Shown here: in pieces, positions 34,996 through 41,603 of the stretch
Numbering within the stretch: the first letter of the stretch is position 1
Layout: each line of letters starts with the position of its first letter
Assembly: GCA_028287895.1 (NCBI GenBank)
Contig: JAQBOV010000029.1
Coordinates: forward strand, 1-64,000
Direction of reading: 5' to 3'
DNA length: 64,000 nt
Origin: Mucilaginibacter sp.
Lineage (GTDB): Bacteria > Bacteroidota > Bacteroidia > Sphingobacteriales > Sphingobacteriaceae
Translations under genes and position numbers: made by a program
The notes under the pieces: model-generated
What the model was told of the DNA's origin: nothing
Database searches by the model: none
The model's input: the letters and a program-made list of their open reading frames with translations, nothing else

Positions 34996-35835
34996 TTACT
35001 TTTGGGAATGCTTCTTTCTGTATTCAGAAGCCTTCATACCCATTTGCTTTTTAAAAATACGGTTAAAATGGCTCTGATCGGAAAACCCCGTCAGGTAGGC
35101 AATCTCCGTTAAGGGATAATTGGTGGTCCCCATAAGGTGAATAGCTTTCTCGATCCTCATTTTGCGGATGTAATCACCAAAAGATAAATTCTCAAAGTAT
35201 TTGGAAAATTCGCGTGATAAGTAAGCCGGGTTAATCTCCAGTTCTTCTGATGCCTGCTGCAGGCTCAGGCTCATATTGGTATCCAACTGGTCCTGGATCA
35301 TTTCTTTAAGTTCCCTGGTCCATTCGGGAGCTTTCCTCGAACTGCCCTGTTTCAGATATTTATGATATACTTCCAGTAAAAGCTGTTCAACTGGCGCCTG
35401 CGTGTGTTTCTGGTGATGCATGTATTTCGCCCAGGTATACAGGCCATCATATACTTTCATTCCTAATTCCAATAATTCGTGGTCATCTTTGATGTTTTGG
35501 GACAGGCCCAAAAATATGGCAGACAAACCTGAAGCCTGGGGCGCAAAATCATGCCGGTCAGTATCTGCTCCGCGAATAATAGCAGCCATCCTGTCCAATG
35601 CCGCATCTTTAAGATGGTGTTTTTTCAAAAAATAGTCAAAAGTGCAATGATCTTCATAATGGGTATATTCCACTCCCGGAAGATCAAACGGGACTGCATT
35701 CAATTCTTCCGCCGTTGCTATTACCCGGTCAAAGGGAACATAGATAATTTCAGCTTCATTATCAATAAACCGTTTGATCAGCCAGGGACAGGCGATCCGG
35801 TCAATTTTGGGGTGTTCCCGCGTGATCCATTTCAT
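34996..35835 (-). CDS. ChrB C-terminal domain fused to AraC-type DNA-binding domain
   Basis: 279 residues from the ATG at 35835 (MKWITREHPKIDRIACPW); the tracked ORF adds 23 residues that overlap the upstream gene. Residues about 1-140 match the ChrB C-terminal domain: IDRIACPWLIKRFID, FDLPGVEYTHYEDHCTFDYF, RGADTDRH. Residues about 185-279 are an AraC helix-turn-helix pair: SLQQASEELEINPAYLSREFSKYF and LTEIAYLTGFSDQSHFNRIFKKQMG. Classical ChrB has a different N-terminal part, so this looks like a chromate sensor re-wired as an AraC regulator. It is placed just before the efflux genes that it may control. Confidence 0.85.
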   Translation of the reverse strand: MKWITREHPKIDRIACPWLIKRFIDNEAEIIYVPFDRVIATAEELNAVPFDLPGVEYTHYEDHCTFDYFLKKHHLKDAALDRMAAIIRGADTDRHDFAPQASGLSAIFLGLSQNIKDDHELLELGMKVYDGLYTWAKYMHHQKHTQAPVEQLLLEVYHKYLKQGSSRKAPEWTRELKEMIQDQLDTNMSLSLQQASEELEINPAYLSREFSKYFENLSFGDYIRKMRIEKAIHLMGTTNYPLTEIAYLTGFSDQSHFNRIFKKQMGMKASEYRKKHSQK

Positions 35836-35860
35836 GCTGATCTGCTGAGCGAAGCCAAAT

Positions 35861-36913
35861 TCAGAGCCTTTTAAATTTAATTTTGTTGTCTTGCTCCCAC
35901 ACACAAAGCACTTTATTATCTGATAATAATATAGATTTTAAAAAGCCGCCATTACCTATGACGATCTCATTTTTATTTTTGAGCTTCACCATTTTAACCG
36001 TATCATTATTCTGAAACGTCAGTATTGGATTATCACCGGCTCCTGAAATGCTGCAATTTCTTCCTTTTCCAATATACCGTTCAGGCTGACCGGGCTGACA
36101 AAAATAGATCATTCCTTTTCGCTGCCAGGCGGTACTGACCGTCCTTGAAGCATCAATAGTAATTCCGCCGCCATCCATCGGGCACCCGCTAAGTTTCCAG
36201 GTATCGGCCCCTAATTTCTGGGCAGAACTAAATGATTTACCCCCATCCAAGGATTTTGTCAGATAAAGATCCCTTGAACCATTTAACCAGTTCCTGAACA
36301 TGATGGCAACTTCTGAACCCTGAACAGCAATATTGGGTTTGCAACATCCGCACACCAAATTATCAGCAGAGCGGTAAACCAGCCGGTTTTTTGACCAATT
36401 AACGGCTTTATCCCGCAGGCAAGAGAAATAAATATTATTGCCGCCACCTGCCCTGGTATCCAGCCAAACCGCATAAAAATCATCCTTTTTATCAGCTGCA
36501 ATGCCCATTAATCCTTCGGGCGCCGATCCTTTAAGGTCATTTACTACGCCCATGGTTTTCCATTTATTGGATGAATGGCTAAGCTGATACCAATGAATAT
36601 TACCCAACTCGTCCTGGGCAGTAATAACTGAATAATTGGCAGAACTCGCTAATTGGGGCCCCCGCGACATACCCAAATGCATTTTAGGCAATGTCGCAAC
36701 CAGTACGGGCTGTAAAAACGTAACTCCTTTATCATCGGATGTAGCACAAAATATTTTGTCCTTCTGTCCAAACACTACCCTAACAGTACCTTTACTATCT
36801 GTACAGATCTGTGGTTGTTGCCCTTCGGACAGCGTATCCGTTTTAATGTCCGACCAGGATGCCAAAGACAAAAAGATGATTCCGCATAAAATAATTAAAA
36901 GTGTTTTGTACAT
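35861..36913 (-). CDS. Exported BNR/sialidase-like propeller with CxCC motif
   Basis: 350 residues with a signal sequence (MYKTLLIILCGIIFLSLASW). Repeated Asp-box-like segments (SDDKGVTF, SLDGGKSF) indicate a beta-propeller. Two conserved Cys clusters stand out, LVCGCCKPNIAV and LSGCPMDGGG; they recur in a family of exported BNR proteins and suggest metal or heme binding rather than sialidase activity, because no catalytic sialidase residues are recognised. It is 25 bases upstream of the ChrB/AraC gene, so is likely the first gene of the efflux operon. Confidence 0.75.
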   Translation of the reverse strand: MYKTLLIILCGIIFLSLASWSDIKTDTLSEGQQPQICTDSKGTVRVVFGQKDKIFCATSDDKGVTFLQPVLVATLPKMHLGMSRGPQLASSANYSVITAQDELGNIHWYQLSHSSNKWKTMGVVNDLKGSAPEGLMGIAADKKDDFYAVWLDTRAGGGNNIYFSCLRDKAVNWSKNRLVYRSADNLVCGCCKPNIAVQGSEVAIMFRNWLNGSRDLYLTKSLDGGKSFSSAQKLGADTWKLSGCPMDGGGITIDASRTVSTAWQRKGMIYFCQPGQPERYIGKGRNCSISGAGDNPILTFQNNDTVKMVKLKNKNEIVIGNGGFLKSILLSDNKVLCVWEQDNKIKFKRL

Positions 36914-36978
36914 TTTATTTATGGTTTATGATATTACAACCCAAATTAACAGCGGTTAAAATAAACAAATTACAAAAT

Positions 36979-37027
36979 AAAACCGCATCACTCCAAGTTA
37001 GCTTATATTTATTGTCAATGCGGTTTT
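36979..37027 (-). terminator. Hairpin after the APS kinase gene
   Basis: AAAACCGCAT and ATGCGGTTTT pair over 10 bases around a 29-base loop, overlapping the kinase stop. On the minus strand it is followed by an AT-rich run (ATTTTGTAATTTG), consistent with termination. Confidence 0.5.
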
Positions 37028-37607
37028 ATAAAGGAAGCGTATCGTTTAATTCCGGCAGAGACAGGCTTACCAGTGGCATTACTTTGCTGTAAACTTTCTC
37101 CGTGCTTTGATAAGGGGATTCACAGGCTGTAGAAATAACCAGGTTTGGATTTTCCGGCTTTTCAAAAACCGAGCCGATACCTGTGAAATCTGATATTTGA
37201 TTTGCTTTCGCTTTTTTATATAAGCCTTTAACGTCCCGTTTAAAACAAACATCTAAAGGGCAATCAACAAAAACTTCGAAATAATCATTACCGATGATAC
37301 CCGATACCACGTTTCTGTGTTTTTGCAGCGGCGTTATAAAAGAGCAAATGGTTATCATATTGTTGTTTAACATGATCTTTGCTATTTCAGCCGCACGCCT
37401 CAGATTCTCCTGCCTGTCCGCCTGGCTGTATGAAAGGTCTTTATTAATGCCCTTTCGTAATTCATCACCATCTAAAGCAACAGCAGTAAAACCATCGTTT
37501 TCCAGTTTCTCTTTGAGCAGGTTTGATAGGGTAGTTTTACCGGCCCCGGATAATCCGAACAACCAAACAACAATTCCTTTTTGGTTAAGGAGCCTTTTCT
37601 GATCCAT
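37026..37607 (-). CDS. cysC: Adenylylsulfate (APS) kinase
   Basis: 193 residues. It has a Walker A GLSGAGKTT, then LDGDELRKGINKDLSYSQADRQENLRRAAEIA, the APS kinase signature. ICSFITPLQKHR and a late FEKPENPNLVISTA, the substrate-lid segment, complete it. It would phosphorylate adenylylsulfate to PAPS in the cytoplasm. The normal partners cysD and cysN are not in the window, so this is a solitary copy, perhaps supplying PAPS for sulfation. The lid motif reads ...DFTGIGSVFEKP, matching true APS kinases. Confidence 0.92.
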   Translation of the reverse strand: MDQKRLLNQKGIVVWLFGLSGAGKTTLSNLLKEKLENDGFTAVALDGDELRKGINKDLSYSQADRQENLRRAAEIAKIMLNNNMITICSFITPLQKHRNVVSGIIGNDYFEVFVDCPLDVCFKRDVKGLYKKAKANQISDFTGIGSVFEKPENPNLVISTACESPYQSTEKVYSKVMPLVSLSLPELNDTLPL

Positions 37608-37743
37608 AAATATCCGTATATTTTAATATAGACGTTTTATTATAGGCTAACGGTTGCCTCGAAAGTATTTTAATTATGCATACGCTGATTTCGGGCCCCG
37701 GCAGGCAGGTTTGATCGGTACTATTATTTCCCGTTCAAATTAT

Positions 37744-37775
37744 GATTTCAACAATAATTTAAGTACTTACCTTTA
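37744..37775 (+). promoter_or_regulatory. Candidate promoter for the reductase gene
   Basis: TACCTTTA (37768-37775) resembles the -7 box TAnnTTTG with a TTTC-type -33 region about 20 bases upstream. The ATG follows 24 bases later. Confidence 0.3.
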
Positions 37776-37798
37776 CCCGATATCTAAACAAAAATATT

Positions 37799-38650
37799 AT
37801 GAAAGCATTTCTGGGAATGGGTCTTTTAGGCTCAAATTTTGTAAGGGCAATGATTGAAAAAGGTGCGCAGGTACAAGTTTGGAACCGGACGGCAGCTAAA
37901 GCCAAAGCGCTGGAAGCTTATGGTGCAAAAGCATTCGATGATGCAGCAGAAGCCGTAAAGGGGGCCGATACCATTCACCTTACCCTTAAGGATGATGATA
38001 CCGTCAATGAAGTACTTACTATGGCCAGTGCCGGATTTCGGCCCGGTGTGATCCTCATCGACCATACCACAACCTCAGCAAAAGGAGCCGCTGAAAGAAC
38101 AGCAGCATGGAAAGCCAGGGGATACACCTACCTCCACGCCCCGGTATTTATGGGCCCGCAAAATGCACTGGAGAGCACGGGCAATATGCTGGTATCGGGC
38201 GACCAGGATGTTATCAGAAAACTGGAGCCTGAATTATCAAAAATGACGGGAAAGCTGATCAATTTCGGCCCTGAGGAGGGCAAAGCTGCCGGAATGAAAC
38301 TGATTGGCAACCTTTTCCTTCTGACCCTTACAGCGGGCATTTCAGATACGCTTTCCTTAGCTAAAGCGTTGGGTATTTCCAAAGCGGATGTGTCAGCATT
38401 ATTTGATTCCTGGAACCCCGGGGCAATGATGCCCGCAAGGCTTAAAAGGATAACTGAAGGGAATTTCCAACAACCGTCATGGGAGCTAAGTATGGCACGA
38501 AAAGATGCCGGACTGATGATAGAAGCTGCCAAACATGGAGGTGCTAGATTGTCGGTTATTCCGGCAATAGCAACTGAAATGGATCGCTGGATAGAAAAAG
38601 GACACGGGAATGATGACTGGAGTGTAATAGCAAAAGACAGCATTTCTTAA
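37799..38650 (+). CDS. NAD(P)-dependent beta-hydroxyacid dehydrogenase-family oxidoreductase
   Basis: 283 residues. Rossmann motif GMGLLGSNFVRAMI at the very N-terminus with NRT downstream (WNRTAAKAKAL, suggesting NADP preference). DHTTTSAKGAAERTAAWKARGYTYLHAPVFMG is the substrate loop, and the catalytic Lys is in GKAAGMKLIGN. C-terminal helical domain typical of 6PGDH/HIBADH and imine-reductase-like proteins. Substrate unknown. It stands alone between divergent and convergent neighbours. Confidence 0.9.
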   Translation: MKAFLGMGLLGSNFVRAMIEKGAQVQVWNRTAAKAKALEAYGAKAFDDAAEAVKGADTIHLTLKDDDTVNEVLTMASAGFRPGVILIDHTTTSAKGAAERTAAWKARGYTYLHAPVFMGPQNALESTGNMLVSGDQDVIRKLEPELSKMTGKLINFGPEEGKAAGMKLIGNLFLLTLTAGISDTLSLAKALGISKADVSALFDSWNPGAMMPARLKRITEGNFQQPSWELSMARKDAGLMIEAAKHGGARLSVIPAIATEMDRWIEKGHGNDDWSVIAKDSIS

Positions 38651-38678
38651 AGCACAGGGCTTTAAGAAAAAGAAAAGA

Positions 38679-38704
38679 CCCTTTCAAATTACTGAAAAGG
38701 GCCT
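38679..38704 (+). terminator. Weak hairpin after the reductase gene
   Basis: CCCTTTCA and TGAAAAGGG pair with one bulged A, 29 bases after the stop. The following GCCTTTGGGG is only partly T-rich. Confidence 0.35.
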
Positions 38705-38746
38705 TTGGGGCACATATCGGCAGCACTAACAAAGACCTGGTTTACT

Positions 38747-39010
38747 TTAATTACCCTTCGGATAAATGCAGGAAGTTGATTCTTCCTTCATTTTTACAGC
38801 GCGCAGTTCTATCCTTGCCGTGTTGGTATAAAAAAACCCGGGGTTACTTTGGGCAATAGCAATGGCATCATCATCATTTGTCAGGACCTGATAATAGCGT
38901 CCTTGGCTTGGCTATAAGGGCCCTCATTCCAGTCGCCGGGACTGCCCGATATTATTTACCTTCCCTTATCAACGGCTGCGCGGCGATGAGGTTATTGTTT
39001 TTCTTCAGTT
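38747..39010 (-). pseudogene. Frameshifted YciI/DGPF-like protein
   Basis: On the minus strand three frames must be joined to read a YciI-type protein: NLIAAQPLIREGK, then IISGSPGDWNEGPYSQAK (the GP[FY] signature of the DGPF/YciI domain), then GRYYQVLTNDDDAIAIAQSN and PGFFYTNTARIELRAVK, ending at the TAA at 38747. At least two frameshifts separate these pieces. None of them is in the ORF track. YciI-like proteins are small dimeric enzymes or accessory proteins, often beside ECF sigma factors. This copy is clearly dead unless the sequence has errors. Confidence 0.65.
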
Positions 39011-39177
39011 TTCAATATAAACCTCACGCGCCTTTAAAAACTGCTCGTGCAGCCCGGCCGAAAAGGCGGTTTTGCGGGCGCTTTCCTTGCAATAAGTAAC
39101 ATGAACGCTTGCATTTTCAGGCTTATAAATGGATACAAACATAATGTGTTTGTATCCATTTACACCTGTCCCTGCGA

Positions 39178-39855
39178 TTATTCCATCACCTTAACCTTGA
39201 TACCTTCAAAGCCGCTGGCGTTGATCCCTGCCAACCCGTATACGGTGGCGCCATTTTTAATAACAGTACCCGCCATATCGTATTTTAACAGTTCCTCCTT
39301 ATACTTGCCATTTGCCGAACTTGCCACAATCATATTTCCGGCAGTGATACCCGGCCCCAGCGCATAGCCAACGGGAACCGAACTTGTTTGCATGCCGTTG
39401 GATGTTGTGGTAAAGTTGGCCGGGGTCAATAACATGTACAGCAAATAAATTGCAGGATGCTGTTTTGTGGCATCAAAAACCTGCGCGTTATCAACCAGGA
39501 CCACATCACTTCCGTTGCCATAAGTAAGTTTAATGTCTTTGCCAAAATGCAGGTCACGGCCGCTATTATTGGTGATCTTTACGGCTATTAGCCTGATGTT
39601 ACTTTTGGTTTCTCTTTTAGCATACCTTCCCGTTAGTAAATTATATTTATAATCCATACTGACGGACTTATCGCTGCTGCCCGACTGGTAATTTAAGGTG
39701 CCGGGATTGATTAAGTGATAATTAGATGCACAGCTGCTAAGAAGAAAAAGGCATAGCAGTGCTAACAGGGTACTTTGTGTTTTCAAGGTTTTGATAAGAT
39801 TTAAGTTAAAGCCTGCAATATACGAATGCAATTTGTTTAACCAAAAAATATTCAA
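39178..39855 (-). CDS. Lipoprotein of unknown function
   Basis: Up to 225 residues. The signal LLALLCLFLLSSCAS gives a clear lipobox, with Cys near residue 42 of the tracked ORF, so the true start may be the TTG at 39786 (LKTQSTLLALL...). That would give a normal-length signal peptide. The mature part is beta-rich (DYKYNLLTGRYAKRETKSNIRLIAVKITNNSGRDLHFGKDI) and I do not recognise a named family. Probably anchored in the outer membrane. It stands alone. Confidence 0.7.
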   Translation of the reverse strand: MNIFWLNKLHSYIAGFNLNLIKTLKTQSTLLALLCLFLLSSCASNYHLINPGTLNYQSGSSDKSVSMDYKYNLLTGRYAKRETKSNIRLIAVKITNNSGRDLHFGKDIKLTYGNGSDVVLVDNAQVFDATKQHPAIYLLYMLLTPANFTTTSNGMQTSSVPVGYALGPGITAGNMIVASSANGKYKEELLKYDMAGTVIKNGATVYGLAGINASGFEGIKVKVME

Positions 39856-40019
39856 AAGTGATGGTAGCAGCAGCCGCGAAATCGTTGCAGCCCTGAAACA
39901 AAAAGGGCTGATCTGAGCTGTTTATACTTTCGGAACGGCTTTCATTTTGATCACAAATATTAGCTCAAACAAAGCGATTTTATCAAGGGCCATTATAAGG
40001 AGCCCGATCTTTTTTAAGT

Positions 40020-40177
40020 GATCTTATCCTGATGTAGAATGGCCTAAGACGGCTGACACCCGTAAACGTCTGATACATGATTATTTTGGCCTGGACTATG
40101 ATATCATCCGGTACATTATGATCTCTAAACTTCCTAAACTGGATGACGACATTCAGGAAATCATTTCGAAGGCTTAA
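40020..40177 (+). pseudogene. C-terminal remnant of a HepT-like toxin (DUF86)
   Basis: Plus-strand codons 40020-40177 read SYPDVEWPKTADTRKRLIHD, then YFGLDYDIIRYIMISKLPKL and DDDIQEIISKA, then TAA. This contains the HepT RNase/AMPylation-target motif R-x4-H-x-Y (RKRLIHDY) and the usual FG.D..I......LP.L...I..II tail. An in-frame TGA precedes it and no N-terminal half or MntA partner is seen. It is therefore a decayed HepT/MntA toxin-antitoxin module. The tracked 39983-40222 minus ORF is its shadow. Confidence 0.7.
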
Positions 40178-40279
40178 TTTATCGTGTTTGTTGTCCCTTG
40201 GCTCATCCAAATGGTACTCCAACCAAAATAGTGTTTTGGTTGCACCGAAACGGGGTTTTTAATTTTAGTTAAAAGCAGT

Positions 40280-40310
40280 AAACCGCTTCCCTGCATCAGA
40301 AAGCGGCTTT
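40280..40310 (-). terminator. Hairpin downstream of tRNA-Gln
   Basis: On the minus strand AAGCCGCTTT and GAAGCGGTTT pair around a ~10-base loop and lead into a T-rich stretch, just after the tRNA. Confidence 0.6.
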
Positions 40311-40318
40311 GAATTTTG

Positions 40319-40390
40319 TTTTCCTGCATGGATTCGAACCACGATCGTCTGAGTCAGAGTCAGAAGTGCTAACCGTTACACCACAGGAAA
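40319..40390 (-). tRNA. tRNA-Gln (anticodon CTG)
   Basis: The minus strand folds into a full cloverleaf of 72 bases. Acceptor TTTCCTG pairs with CAGGAAA; the D-arm is GTGT...GCAC; the anticodon arm TCTGA-CTCTGAC-TCAGA gives anticodon CTG; and the T-arm CGTGG-TTCGAAT-CCATG is standard. No CCA is encoded. Anticodon CUG reads CAG, so this is glutamine. Confidence 0.92.
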
Positions 40391-40622
40391 ATATAAGACC
40401 CTTGAACAAAAAATCCCCTTAGTTGCTCTAAGAGGACATCAGGTATTTTAAATTCAATACGCCGTTATCCCCTTGAGCAAAAACTCTGCTGGAAATGTTG
40501 CTGTATTGATCTTGCTTTCATTGAGGCAATGATACAAAATATGCCGCAAATAAAAAAACCAAAAAATATCCTGGCCCAATCCATTAACAAAATATTAATA
40601 AAATAATGACCAAGATCATGTA

Positions 40623-40649
40623 TTTGATAATTGCTTTTATTTAGCTTTG
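40623..40649 (+). promoter_or_regulatory. Candidate promoter for the UspA gene
   Basis: A perfect -7 box TAGCTTTG (40642-40649) with TTTG at 40623-40626, spacing 15, lies 45 bases upstream of the start codon. Confidence 0.45.
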
Positions 40650-40693
40650 TGTAGTTTAAATTTCCCAGGTAATTTCTTGTAATCAAAACGCTT

Positions 40694-41530
40694 ATGAAAA
40701 ACATTTTGATATTCAACGATTTTTCCCCCGAAGCCGAGCGCGCCACCGAACTCGCCTTGCTTTTATCCGGAAAAACAAATACCAACCTCTATGTGTGGAA
40801 TATTTTTGACAAGTACGAAAACCCTGTAGCCAGGGAACTCGCTGTTGCACACGGCAATGAAGAGGAAACAGAAATAACGGCTGATAATACCAGCTGGATA
40901 TTGAAATTAGAGTCGAAACTGAATTGGCAAAGCGGCTTAGTACCGCCGGTGAAATTTATTGAAGGTATTGACTACGGCACCAATTATATATTGTCGGTAG
41001 TAAAAAAATATGATATCGGACTATTGGTCAGGGGAATAACCAATGACAAGGACGATATGCTGTGCGTTGAGGCCGAAGCACTCAGTTGCTCTACCAAATC
41101 CGGCTGCCCTATATTACTTGTCCCTGAAAAGTTTGAATATAAAGCACTTGAAAAAATTGTTTATGCTACCGACCTGCGGTTTTGCAGGCACGAGATCGTA
41201 GTGTTTTTAACTCAGCTGGCTACCTCACTCAATGCCAGCGTGCTCATAGCCAACATATCAGCAAAGGGGCTCCCCTGCATGGAGGATAACTATGCCCGCA
41301 CCGTTTTTGCCGATACCATACTAAACCGCGGCAACCAGGAGCATATTTTTTTTAGCAATATAAAGGAAAGGGACATCCAAAGGGCCCTGGATGTGCTGGT
41401 GAACGCCATGAACAATGACCTGCTGGTGCTGGTGAACAATAAATTTCACTTTAACGAACTGCTTGGCCACGAGGTGCCTTATATTATACCTGATAGTATT
41501 CATATTCCGCTGTTGATCTTCCCATCGTAA
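40694..41530 (+). CDS. Universal stress protein, two UspA-like domains
   Basis: 278 residues in two halves, about 1-145 and 150-278, each a Rossmann-like Usp fold. The first opens MKNILIFNDFSPEAERATELALLL and ends CPILLVPE; the second opens LEKIVYATDLRFCRHEIV and ends HIPLLIFPS. No clear ATP-binding G-2x-G-9x-G(S/T) loop is visible, so it is probably of the non-ATP-binding kind. Cytoplasmic stress protein; a promoter-like pair lies upstream. Confidence 0.88.
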   Translation: MKNILIFNDFSPEAERATELALLLSGKTNTNLYVWNIFDKYENPVARELAVAHGNEEETEITADNTSWILKLESKLNWQSGLVPPVKFIEGIDYGTNYILSVVKKYDIGLLVRGITNDKDDMLCVEAEALSCSTKSGCPILLVPEKFEYKALEKIVYATDLRFCRHEIVVFLTQLATSLNASVLIANISAKGLPCMEDNYARTVFADTILNRGNQEHIFFSNIKERDIQRALDVLVNAMNNDLLVLVNNKFHFNELLGHEVPYIIPDSIHIPLLIFPS

Positions 41531-41603
41531 AGAAGAAAACAAGTAATTTTTTCAAATGAAAACCCTAAGCTTGACCTATTTAGCTTTACAACCTTTCACG
41601 TGC

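Noticed and set aside
39983-40222. 79-residue minus ORF
   Set aside because: It is antisense to the HepT remnant, whose plus-strand frame carries the recognisable motif.
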